DNA of 25,471 nt from an uncultured Chloroflexota bacterium. GTDB lineage: Bacteria > Chloroflexota > Anaerolineae > Anaerolineales > Anaerolineaceae. Below, in pieces: positions 13,735 through 21,099 of the stretch (position 1 is the first letter of the stretch; each line of letters starts with the position of its first letter). The notes beneath the pieces were generated by a model. It was not told where the DNA came from. It saw only the letters and a list, made by a program, of their open reading frames with translations, and searched no databases. The DNA lies in NCBI GenBank assembly GCA_902795255.1, contig CADBKS010000014.1, forward strand, positions 1 to 25,471, in the 5' to 3' direction. The translations under genes and the position numbers were made by a program.

Positions 13735-14856
13735 TCAGGCCAGACGGCCGTCGTAATCCGTTCTGTTTTCGGGGACCAGCGGAAAACGGACCGGTTTATG
13801 GTCCCGCTGGGAGCGGTAGATCGCGGTGAACAGTTCCACGGTCCGCCGGGCATCTTCAAGAGAGATCAGCGGTTTCCGGCCCGTCCGCAGCGCTTCGATG
13901 AAGTCATTGAGCTGGACATAATGGAAGTGTGTCGTTGCGTCAATGGTCTTGAAGTATGCTTCGTCCGCTTCCTTCCACTGATCCTTCAGCCCTTCTTCGC
14001 CCGGAACGGTCCAGATATCATTGTAAGGCGCTTCCGTGATCGAGGAAACACCCGCGATGAACATGGCTCCGCCGTCCGTCTGCACCCCGACGGAAGCTCC
14101 GTTCTCACCGTGAACATGGACCTTCCCGTACAGGGCCGGATTCTGTGAGTTGCTGACAACGATGTTTCCCATCCCGCCGTTTTTGAAGCGGATGACCGCC
14201 AGCGCGGTGTCCTCGACTTCGAGATCCGGGTGGTTCAGCGTATCCCACATCCCGTAAAGTTCATCGATTTCTCCCATGTACCACAGCAGCAGGTCCAGCT
14301 GATGCGGCGCCTGGTTGACCAGGACCCCGCCGCCTTCACCTTTCCAGGTCCCGCGCCACGGGTCGCTGGCATAATATGCCATGTCCCGCCATCCGTACAT
14401 GTTGACGGTCCCGAGGATCGGGCGTCCGATCTTCCCTTCATCGATCGCTTTGCGGATCCGCATGGAGGGCGGGAAGAAACGCCGCTGGCAGATCGCCGTC
14501 CCGGTGGTATGGTTCGCTTCAGCCGCTTCCAGAATGGCATCGCAGTCCTCCAGAGAGGAAGCGAGCGGTTTTTCGATCGCGATATTGGCTCCGAAGCGCA
14601 GCGCCTCAACGGCTGCCTGCCGGTGGACCGGATGCGGGGTGCAGATGCTGACGACATCCAGTCCGCTTTCTTTGATCATGGCTTCGATGGACGTATAGGC
14701 TTTTACGTTGTATTTCTTTGCGAAAGCTTCGGCCCGGTCTTCCTGTACATCATAGACCGCGCAGAGTTCGCAGTTTTCGATCTTCTGATAAGCGGCTGCA
14801 TGGAAGGGCCCGACTTTTCCGCACCCGATGACACCCGCTCTGATGGTTTTTTCCAT
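13735..14856 (-). CDS. Gfo/Idh/MocA-family NAD(P)-dependent oxidoreductase
   Basis: A 373-residue protein. The Rossmann motif is GVIGCGKVG (8-16). The family string EKPLA (95-99) carries the catalytic Lys96. A later NQAPHQLDLLLWYMG stretch matches the C-terminal domain motif with the conserved His. The family oxidises or epimerises sugars, inositols and related compounds; the substrate is not readable here. I start at ATG 14856, which has AAAGGA about 7 nt upstream and begins directly with MEKTIRAGVIG. A longer frame from 14892 would overlap recO and adds 12 residues without similarity. It lies 22 bp after the recO stop and upstream of the HAD-like gene. Confidence 0.9.
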   Translation of the reverse strand: MEKTIRAGVIGCGKVGPFHAAAYQKIENCELCAVYDVQEDRAEAFAKKYNVKAYTSIEAMIKESGLDVVSICTPHPVHRQAAVEALRFGANIAIEKPLASSLEDCDAILEAAEANHTTGTAICQRRFFPPSMRIRKAIDEGKIGRPILGTVNMYGWRDMAYYASDPWRGTWKGEGGGVLVNQAPHQLDLLLWYMGEIDELYGMWDTLNHPDLEVEDTALAVIRFKNGGMGNIVVSNSQNPALYGKVHVHGENGASVGVQTDGGAMFIAGVSSITEAPYNDIWTVPGEEGLKDQWKEADEAYFKTIDATTHFHYVQLNDFIEALRTGRKPLISLEDARRTVELFTAIYRSQRDHKPVRFPLVPENRTDYDGRLA

Positions 14857-14878
14857 ATTTCGATCCTTTCCTGAATAC

Positions 14879-15625
14879 TCACATTTGTTCAAGGAACTGC
14901 TGGCTGTTGGTCTTGCGTTCCAGCAGATAGCTTTGGTAGCCGGTCAGAATGTTTTCCGATTCCAGCCGGATATCCTGCGGCCAGCCGGCTGCGGCCGCTT
15001 CCGGAAACGGATGGGTCTGATAATAGCGCATGAATTTGAGCGTTTTCATGGAAATATGCCGGGACCCGCGGATGAGTTCTCCGCAGTCCGGGCAAAGCAC
15101 GCCCCCCATGCCGTAATGGATGAACTGGTCTTCCGGCATGATTTTTTTTCTGCAGCGGACGCATTCAAAAAGCTGCGGCCGGTATCCGGCCACGGAAAGC
15201 AGCTGCAGGTCGAACCAGCGCTGAGCCGGGAATGTATCCTCAAATACGGCAAACCGGCGCAGCGTGTCCAGCGTCAGCTGGAACAGCGGGACGTTTTCCA
15301 CGTTCTCCAGTGAGAACCGTTCCGCCAGTTCCAGAATGCAGGAAGTCCGCACGGTTTTCTCCAGGGATGCCGTGATCTCGGGGTAAGCTTCGATCGTGGA
15401 AACCTGTGTCACCAGCCATGACGCACCGCGCCCCTTGCTGAGCTGCACATCCACATAGGTGAAAGGCTGCAGATGCCCTGCCTTGCGGGAGTTCAGCTTG
15501 CGGACCCCTTTGGCCAGCGCGGATACCTTCCCCTGAAACGGACTCAGAAAAGTGATGAACCGGTCCGCCTCGTCATAATTGACATGCCGGACGACGATCG
15601 CCCGGAAATGTACCGAACGTTCCAC
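14879..15625 (-). CDS. recO: DNA repair protein RecO
   Basis: A 248-residue RecO, which loads RecA onto SSB-coated single-stranded DNA in the RecF pathway. It has an N-terminal OB fold (about 1-80, with AIVVRHVNYDEADRFITFLSP and the GKVSALAKGVRK string), a helical middle region, and a zinc site formed by Cys155, Cys158, Cys178 and Cys181 (CVRC ... CPDC). Length is normal. Translation starts at GTG 15625, three bases after the cytidine deaminase stop. No Shine-Dalgarno is evident, so it probably depends on translational coupling to cdd. Confidence 0.93.
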   Translation of the reverse strand: MERSVHFRAIVVRHVNYDEADRFITFLSPFQGKVSALAKGVRKLNSRKAGHLQPFTYVDVQLSKGRGASWLVTQVSTIEAYPEITASLEKTVRTSCILELAERFSLENVENVPLFQLTLDTLRRFAVFEDTFPAQRWFDLQLLSVAGYRPQLFECVRCRKKIMPEDQFIHYGMGGVLCPDCGELIRGSRHISMKTLKFMRYYQTHPFPEAAAAGWPQDIRLESENILTGYQSYLLERKTNSQQFLEQM

Positions 15626-15628
15626 AAC

Positions 15629-16039
15629 TCAGCGGTCAAGCAGTTTATTGGGCGTGAACGCGCCGGGCAGCAGCTCATTCACGGTCGATTCGACAGTGAT
15701 GTGCCCTTCCCGGTCGGCCAGCATGACGGTCATATCCAGCGCGAACTCCGCCATGACCTGTCGGCAGGAACCGCAGGGATATCCCAGACCGTCCTCGGTC
15801 GCGATGGCGATGGCTTCAAATTCCCGCTCCCCTTCGGAGACAGCTTTGAAAATCGCGGTGCGTTCCGCACAGATGGTTACGGGGTATGCCGCGTTTTCGA
15901 TGTTGCAGCCGGTGAAGATCTTCCCGCTTTTGGTCAGGAGCGCGGCTCCGACAGCATAGTGCGAATAAGGAATGTAGCTGCGTTTGCGCATTTCAACGGC
16001 CAGATCGGCCAGTTCCTGTTTTTTATCCCTGCTTATCAT
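15629..16039 (-). CDS. cdd: Cytidine deaminase
   Basis: A 136-residue small, tetramer-class cytidine deaminase that converts cytidine and deoxycytidine to the uridine forms in pyrimidine salvage. Zinc ligands and the catalytic Glu are visible as ICAERTAI (Cys, Glu) and PCGSCRQ (two Cys). Substrate contacts are in GCNIENAAYP and in PYSHYAVGAAL near the N-terminus. I start at ATG 16039, which has AGAGGA about 5-6 nt upstream and gives the usual family length. A start at 16066 would add a lysine- and arginine-rich nonapeptide that only reads the tail of the upstream gene. It overlaps the CBS-domain gene by 17 nt and is followed 3 nt later by recO. Together these indicate one operon. Confidence 0.95.
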   Translation of the reverse strand: MISRDKKQELADLAVEMRKRSYIPYSHYAVGAALLTKSGKIFTGCNIENAAYPVTICAERTAIFKAVSEGEREFEAIAIATEDGLGYPCGSCRQVMAEFALDMTVMLADREGHITVESTVNELLPGAFTPNKLLDR

Positions 16040-17333
16040 CTTTTTCCTCTTCTTCCTGGTTCTCAACCGGAGTACGGAAAGCCCGTACCCGCTGAATGCG
16101 TCGGCCGGACAGCTCTTCGATCTCGAAGGTCCAGCCTTCTGTCTCGGTGCGTTCTTTGAGCGCCGGGATCTTTCCGATCCGGGACATCAGGTACCCTGCC
16201 AGCGTCTCGGCGGATTCCCGTGTCAGATGCGTGCCGAGGTATTCGTTAACGTCCTCAAGGTCGATCCTGCCCAGGAAGGAGAATTCTTCCTCTCCGAGTT
16301 TCTGGACCAGTTCTTCCTCCCGGTCATCATATTCATCACGGATCTCTCCGACGATCTCTTCAACGATATCCTCCATGGATACGATTCCGGAGGTCCCGCC
16401 ATATTCATCCGCGACGACTGCCATATGGATTCCGGTGGCCTTCATCTCGTTCAACAGGTCACCGGCCATCTTATATTCCGGTACGAAAAGCGGTTTCCGC
16501 ATCAGTTCACTGAGCGTGACAGTGCGCTTGTCCACATAAGCCTGCAGAAGATCCTTTGCGTACAGCACGCCCACGATCCGGTCGATCTCATCGTCATATA
16601 CCGGCAGCCGGGAATGACCCGATTCCTGGACCAGCTTGGCAGCTTCCTCGATCGGGGTTTCCTTCTCCAGCGCGTCGATCTCGACACGGGGGATCATGAT
16701 CTCCCGGATCATGGTGTTGGAGAAATGCACGATCGAACGGATCATCTGCCTTTCTTCCTGCTCCAGCAGCGTGTTTTCCGGAATGTTTTCGACCCAGTCC
16801 TTCAGATGGCTCTCCTCTTCCTGAACATCTGCCGGGACTTCGGAGACCGGTTCCGGGATGAGCTTCCTGCGGAGCAGGTACAGCGGTGTAAAGAGCCGGC
16901 TGAAAAACACGCAGAAACCGGCAAGGCTGTCCGCTGTTTTCTGCGGTTTCCGGCAGAAGATCCCGATCATTGCTGCTTCGAGCAGGATCAGGATGAGTGC
17001 CGTACAGCAGGAATACAGCAGCAGGACCCAGGCGGTCAGTTCATATGAAAAGATCCGGATCTCATAAACAACGGCAAGACAGCCGGTCATGATCGTGAGA
17101 AACCGGGCCCCTGTGCGGAGTTTTTCGATCAGCGAACAGTCATCCAGCAGCCTTTCGCTGACAGGACGGTTTGCGCTTTTGTCTTCCCCGCCGGGAATGA
17201 CGATGTTTTCTTCAAGCAGAGAACGGTAAACATGGAGGATGATCGCCGCCAGCAGGTCGGCTGCCGTAAAAACGATCAGGATCAGTAAAAGGGTATTGTC
17301 CGCGAGGGACGGAAGATTACTTCCGGGTTCCAT
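16023..17333 (-). CDS. CBS-domain membrane protein of the CorC/HlyC (CNNM-like) family
   Basis: A 436-residue protein with three membrane segments (about 14-35, 76-92 and 100-126), a CBS pair (about 211-268 and 275-335, with MIPRVEID, GHSRLPVYDD and GTSGIVSMEDIVEEIVGEI), and a CorC_HlyC C-terminal domain (about 345-425). The CBS and C-terminal parts are well conserved. The membrane part is divergent and lacks the usual DUF21 SxxETAL-type string. Relatives are linked to Mg2+/Co2+ efflux; true haemolysin activity is not implied. The ATG at 17333 has no clear ribosome site close by. A GAGG lies about 15 nt upstream inside a small hairpin, ACAGCC/GGCTGT (17344-17360). It is probably first in the operon with cdd, recO and possibly the next two genes. 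Confidence 0.88.
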   Translation of the reverse strand: MEPGSNLPSLADNTLLLILIVFTAADLLAAIILHVYRSLLEENIVIPGGEDKSANRPVSERLLDDCSLIEKLRTGARFLTIMTGCLAVVYEIRIFSYELTAWVLLLYSCCTALILILLEAAMIGIFCRKPQKTADSLAGFCVFFSRLFTPLYLLRRKLIPEPVSEVPADVQEEESHLKDWVENIPENTLLEQEERQMIRSIVHFSNTMIREIMIPRVEIDALEKETPIEEAAKLVQESGHSRLPVYDDEIDRIVGVLYAKDLLQAYVDKRTVTLSELMRKPLFVPEYKMAGDLLNEMKATGIHMAVVADEYGGTSGIVSMEDIVEEIVGEIRDEYDDREEELVQKLGEEEFSFLGRIDLEDVNEYLGTHLTRESAETLAGYLMSRIGKIPALKERTETEGWTFEIEELSGRRIQRVRAFRTPVENQEEEEKDDKQG

Positions 17334-17418
17334 AACTCAGTAAACAGCCTCACGGGCTGTATATCAAAAACCTTCTGCGATTTCAGCTTAAACTCCGGTC
17401 CCACTGGACCGTCATCTT

Positions 17419-17427
17419 ATTATATCA
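17419..17427 (-). promoter_or_regulatory. Extended -10 promoter of the CBS-domain/cdd/recO operon
   Basis: TGATATAAT on the minus strand (17427 to 17419) is a perfect extended -10 element, 20 bp after the yifB stop. No good -35 is seen. Two palindromes follow in the leader: CGGTCC/GGACCG (17396-17411) and ACAGCC/GGCTGT (17344-17360). I see no intrinsic terminator for yifB ahead of it, so some read-through is possible. Confidence 0.55.
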
Positions 17428-17446
17428 TATCCGAAAAAAGGCGTGT

Positions 17447-18967
17447 TCAGCTGCTTCTCGGACGGTACTGGATCGCCTCTGCGATATGTCCGGGCAGGAT
17501 GTTTTCCGAATTATCGAGGTCCGCGATCGTCCTTGCCAGTTTCAGAAGCCGGTGATAGACCCGCGCGGAGATATTGTAGTGGGTCATCACGTTCCGGATC
17601 AGCTTTTCCCCTTCGGCGTCCAGCCTGCAGTACTGACGGATCTCGGCCGGAGCCATTTCGGCGTTGCAGGAAATGCCGTTTGCGTTTGCGAATCGGGCAC
17701 GCTGCCGTTCTCTCGCGGCTTCAACACGTTCCCGGATGACCTCGGACCGCTCTCCGACCGTATCACTGCTGAGCTTTTCGTATTCGACCCGCGGGACATT
17801 GACCTGGATGTCGATCCGGTCCAGCAGCGGCCCGGAAATGCGCTTCTGGTAGCGCTGGATCGCGTATTCGGAGCAGGTGCAGTGATGGGTCGGGTCTCCG
17901 TAATAACCGCACGGGCAGGGGTTCATCGCCGCTACCAGCATGAAGTTCGCGGGAAAACTGTAGGAGCCGGTCGCACGGGAGATCGTCACGATCTTATCCT
18001 CCAGCGGCTGCCGCAGAACTTCCAGCACCCGGGGATCGAACTCCGGAAACTCATCCAGAAACAGGACACCCCGGTGTGCCAGGGAGATCTCTCCCGGCCG
18101 GGGAATGTTCCCCCCGCCCACCAGTCCGGCATAGCTGACCGTATGGTGCGGTGCGCGGAACGGCCGTGTCTGGATCAGCGGGGTATCGGCGGGAAGCAGG
18201 TCCTCGATCGAATAGATCCGCGTTACGTCCAGACTCTCTTCCAGGGTCATGCGCGGCAGGATCGAAGGCAGAGCCCTCGCGAGTAACGTTTTCCCCGTAC
18301 CCGGCGACCCGCTCATCAGAACGTTATGGGAGCCGGCCGCGGCAATTTCCAGGGCCCGTTTGACATGTTCCTGCCCTTTGATCTCGCTGAAGTCCGTTCG
18401 TACGGTGACGGCGGTTTCGGTCAGATCCGCTTTCGGCTGCGGTTCGATCTGTTTGATCCCGGTAAAGTGCTGGTAAAGCTCCAGCAGGGAATGGACCGGG
18501 AGCACCTCGATGTCCGGGATCAGTGCCGCTTCCGGCGCGTCGCATGCCGGAACGCAGACCTGTTTGAAGCCCATTTCCTTCGCCTTTGCGGCGATCAGCA
18601 GCACACCCCGGATATGCCGCACGGACCCGTCCAGGGAAAGCTCCCCGACGATGAGCGCGTCATGGAGCAGCGGGATCCAGCTTTCATCCCGGCAGGCCAG
18701 TTCCCCGATCGCGATCGGAAGGTCAAAACACGGCCCTTCTTTTCTCAGATCGGCCGGTGCCAGATTGACAGTGATGCGGTTGCGCAGGTTTTTCAAACCG
18801 GAGTTGCGGATCGCCCCTCTCACCCGTTCCTTGCTCTCCTGCACGGCGGTGTCCGGAAGCCCGACAACGATCGTTTTCGGCTCTTCGGAGAAGGAACTGT
18901 CGACTTCAACTTCGATGATCGTACCGGAAAGTCCGGTGATGGCACAGGAATATACGCGCGCAAGCAT
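17447..18967 (-). CDS. YifB/ComM-family Mg-chelatase-like AAA+ ATPase
   Basis: A 506-residue protein with an N-terminal ChlI/Lon-protease-like domain (about 20-165), an AAA+ core with Walker A GSPGTGKT (220-227) and Walker B VLFLDE (301-306), a cysteine cluster CPCGYYGDPTHHCTC (351-365), and a C-terminal Mg_chelatase_C domain. This is the full family layout. The family member ComM is a hexameric helicase that drives branch migration during natural transformation. The function here is inferred from the family only, and no other competence gene is seen. I start at ATG 18967, which is 8 nt after GAGAGG and gives the usual MLARVYS N-terminus. A GTG at 18976 overlapping the upstream stop as GTGA is the alternative. 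Confidence 0.92.
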   Translation of the reverse strand: MLARVYSCAITGLSGTIIEVEVDSSFSEEPKTIVVGLPDTAVQESKERVRGAIRNSGLKNLRNRITVNLAPADLRKEGPCFDLPIAIGELACRDESWIPLLHDALIVGELSLDGSVRHIRGVLLIAAKAKEMGFKQVCVPACDAPEAALIPDIEVLPVHSLLELYQHFTGIKQIEPQPKADLTETAVTVRTDFSEIKGQEHVKRALEIAAAGSHNVLMSGSPGTGKTLLARALPSILPRMTLEESLDVTRIYSIEDLLPADTPLIQTRPFRAPHHTVSYAGLVGGGNIPRPGEISLAHRGVLFLDEFPEFDPRVLEVLRQPLEDKIVTISRATGSYSFPANFMLVAAMNPCPCGYYGDPTHHCTCSEYAIQRYQKRISGPLLDRIDIQVNVPRVEYEKLSSDTVGERSEVIRERVEAARERQRARFANANGISCNAEMAPAEIRQYCRLDAEGEKLIRNVMTHYNISARVYHRLLKLARTIADLDNSENILPGHIAEAIQYRPRSS

Positions 18968-18972
18968 GGCGG

Positions 18973-20139
18973 TCACCTCTCTCGGTTTTCTTCATCGGCG
19001 GGAACGGAGCGCGAGATGCTCAGGATCTCCTCCCCAAATTTCCCGAATCGGACAGGGCACTCTTGCATCAGCGCCTGCAGCTCGGGTGCCGACTGAGGCC
19101 CGGCTTCGGCAATGCTCTCAAGCGTTTCGCGCGGCAGGATCACATCGGAGGGTACGTTCAGGCGGAGCCCTTTTTCCTTCCGCCAGTTTTTCAGACGTTC
19201 TTTCCGGCTGAGGATCCCGTTCGGCGGCCGCTGCTGGGGTGTCGGCATGGGAATGTGCTTCCGGGTGCGCCAGCTCCTGTTGACCTGCAGGATGCTTTTT
19301 CCGTACCGGCGCACGACGGCATCATTGACGCCTTTGATGCGGCGGAGCTGGCCTTCTGTCTGCGGATCCTCCAGCACGATGCTCACGAGAGCGGCGTTTG
19401 AGAGGACTTTGAAGGAGGGCAGATCCCGGACCTGTGCTTCCTTTTCGCGGAATTCGCACAGCCCCTGCAGGGCCGCGGCCTGGGACAGATCCAGTTCCGT
19501 TCCGCCGCTGACCTTCCACCAGAGCGGTGCCGGAGGCTCCGACGCCCCCGCGGGCAGTTTGCACAAGCGCCGGAAATCCTCCTCGGCGAGTGCTTCCATG
19601 CCCCGTTCTTTCAGCTGGACGGAGAACCGGTCCTTCAGTGCGGTCAGGAACCGCGTGTCGGATACGGCGTAGCGGAGCATTTCACGGCTCAGCGGCCGGA
19701 TCCCCCAGTTGGCTTTCTGGTATTTTTTGTCCAGATGGATCCCGAATTCATTTTCGACCAGCGGCCCCAGCCCGACTTCGCTTTTGCCGAGCATCCGGGC
19801 GGCCAGCATCGTATCAAAAAGGTTCTCAAAGGTAAATCCGAAATCCCGCTTAAGACACATGATGTCATATTCGGCAGCGTGGAAGATCTTCAGGATGTCT
19901 TTGTTCGCGAAGATTTCCCCGAGTGCCGAGAGATCCCCCGTTTCCAGCGGATCGATAAGATAACTTTCCCCGTCCGCGCTGATCTGGATCAGGCAGACCT
20001 TTTCGTAGTAAACGAAAAGGCTGTCGGATTCCGTGTCAACAGCAGCCACACGGGTATTTTTCAGTTTTTCAAGACAGTTTGCCAGCGTCTCCGTGTCGTT
20101 GACGATGTGTACGGTTTTCGGGTCTATAGCAGCATTCAT
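18973..20139 (-). CDS. rnd: RNase D-like 3'-5' exonuclease with HRDC-type C-terminal region
   Basis: A 388-residue DEDDy exonuclease. ExoI is VAAVDTESDS (Asp35, Glu37), ExoII is FHAAEYDIMCL (Asp92), and ExoIII is YAVSD (Tyr157, Asp161). An HRDC domain follows (about 200-270), and a second, more divergent HRDC-like segment is likely near the C-terminus. The layout equals E. coli RNase D, which trims tRNA and other structured RNA 3' ends. The start is uncertain. I prefer ATG 20139, which sits 6 nt after a perfect TATAAT (20151-20146) with no Shine-Dalgarno and so may yield a leaderless message. An ATG at 20196 adds 19 residues without family similarity and lies inside a hairpin (20188-20205). 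Its stop overlaps or abuts the yifB start, so the two are co-expressed. Confidence 0.88.
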   Translation of the reverse strand: MNAAIDPKTVHIVNDTETLANCLEKLKNTRVAAVDTESDSLFVYYEKVCLIQISADGESYLIDPLETGDLSALGEIFANKDILKIFHAAEYDIMCLKRDFGFTFENLFDTMLAARMLGKSEVGLGPLVENEFGIHLDKKYQKANWGIRPLSREMLRYAVSDTRFLTALKDRFSVQLKERGMEALAEEDFRRLCKLPAGASEPPAPLWWKVSGGTELDLSQAAALQGLCEFREKEAQVRDLPSFKVLSNAALVSIVLEDPQTEGQLRRIKGVNDAVVRRYGKSILQVNRSWRTRKHIPMPTPQQRPPNGILSRKERLKNWRKEKGLRLNVPSDVILPRETLESIAEAGPQSAPELQALMQECPVRFGKFGEEILSISRSVPADEENRER

Positions 20140-20214
20140 ATCCAAATTATAATACGGTGTCGGTTTCTCCGTATAAAAACGGTATTGCCGCACCATTCGG
20201 TGCGGTTTGAAATA

Positions 20215-20243
20215 CTGCGGCCTTCCGTAGCGGAAGGCCGCAG
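20215..20243 (-). terminator. GC-rich hairpin, probable terminator after the repeat lipoprotein gene
   Basis: A perfect 13-bp stem, CTGCGGCCTTCCG (20215-20227) with CGGAAGGCCGCAG (20231-20243), with a 3-base loop, 31 bp past the lipoprotein stop. On the minus strand it is followed by TATTTC rather than a clean T run, so termination may be partial. A second hairpin, CCGCACC-ATTC-GGTGCGG, lies at 20188-20205. Confidence 0.6.
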
Positions 20244-20274
20244 CTCTTATTCTGATGTTCGGTCCCGGATGCCT

Positions 20275-21015
20275 TTATTTGTGCATCTTCGGAGCAGCTT
20301 TCGGCTCGGCCGGAGTAACGGTTTCCTCCTGCTGGAGGTCGCGGGCTGCAAGTTCGGCCTGCAGTTCGCTGAGTGCCTTTTCCGTTGCGTTTTTCTCCGC
20401 AAGCAGGTTCTCGTATGTGACTGTCATTTCAGTCAGTTTGGTCTGCGTTTCTTCCAGTTTTGCGGCGATTTCATCTTTTTCCGCCTGTAAAGCTTCCAGC
20501 TGCTCACCGAGCTCCACGGCCAGAGCGTCCTTTTCAGCGGTCAGATCATTGATCTGTTTCTGGGCTTCCTCGGTCAGTGCGTCCTTTTCGGCGGTGACGG
20601 CTTCCAGCTTTTCCTGCGCTTCGGCGATCAGGGCATCTTTCGCGTCGGTGACGTCCTTCAGGTTCTTCTCGGCATCGGCGATCAGGCTTTCTTTCTCGGC
20701 AGTGAGCGCATCGATGCTGGCCTGGGCTTCGGCGATCAGGGCGTCTTTTTCTTCCGTGACGGTGTTCAGCGTTTCTTCAGCCTTCGCGGTCAGCTCGTCT
20801 TTTTCGGCGGTGAGTGCATCGATCTGGCTCTGGGCTTCCGCGATCAGCGCGTCCTTTTCAGCGGTGACGGCGTCAAGTTTTTCCTGAGCAGCGGCAGCGA
20901 GGGATTCCTTCTCGGCATTGAATGAGGCAGTCAGTTCATCGATCTTCTTTTGACTGCAGCCGGTCAGAAGAACAGCAAGCGCGATAAGCAGCACGACAAG
21001 TGTATATTTTTTCAT
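20275..21015 (-). CDS. Coiled-coil repeat lipoprotein (nine 18-residue units)
   Basis: A 246-residue protein. A signal peptide (1-19) ends in the lipobox LLTGC with Cys20, so it should be a lipoprotein anchored to the outer face of the membrane. Residues 34-195 are nine tandem 18-residue units of the form AEKDALIAEAQxxIDALT, rich in Ala, Glu, Lys and Asp and free of Pro and Gly in most units. They predict one long, straight helix. The tail (196-246) continues helical and ends in a Pro-, Ala- and Lys-rich segment without a known domain. I start at ATG 21015, with GGAGGAG just upstream. An in-frame TTG at 21027 falls within that ribosome site and is not the start. It is probably a structural spacer or envelope-spanning filament (inference). 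It lies 84 bp after mfd and may have a weak promoter there. Confidence 0.87.
   Translation of the reverse strand: MKKYTLVVLLIALAVLLTGCSQKKIDELTASFNAEKESLAAAAQEKLDAVTAEKDALIAEAQSQIDALTAEKDELTAKAEETLNTVTEEKDALIAEAQASIDALTAEKESLIADAEKNLKDVTDAKDALIAEAQEKLEAVTAEKDALTEEAQKQINDLTAEKDALAVELGEQLEALQAEKDEIAAKLEETQTKLTEMTVTYENLLAEKNATEKALSELQAELAARDLQQEETVTPAEPKAAPKMHK
20431..20916 (-). repeat. 54-bp coding tandem repeat, nine units
   Basis: The nine 18-residue protein units correspond to 54-bp DNA units in frame. Recurrent minus-strand strings encode AEKDAL and AEAQ. The units are diverged from each other, so the array is not freshly expanded, but unit number could still vary between strains. Confidence 0.85.
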
Positions 21016-21099
21016 TTTCTCCTCCAATTCAAATCAGCCGGCCGCTCATGTGACTTATATGCGTGCCGGGGCTGGACACACTCAGCCTTATTTCATATT

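Noticed and set aside
14857..14892. Longer start of the oxidoreductase (12 extra residues)
   Set aside because: It would overlap the recO stop and lacks a ribosome site, while ATG 14856 has one and begins at the conserved core.
15984..17048. 354-residue plus-strand frame opposite the CBS-domain gene
   Set aside because: It is antisense to a conserved gene and has no ribosome site or motif.
16023..17333. Haemolysin toxin
   Set aside because: The HlyC-type name is historical; the domain layout is that of CBS-domain metal-transport-related membrane proteins.
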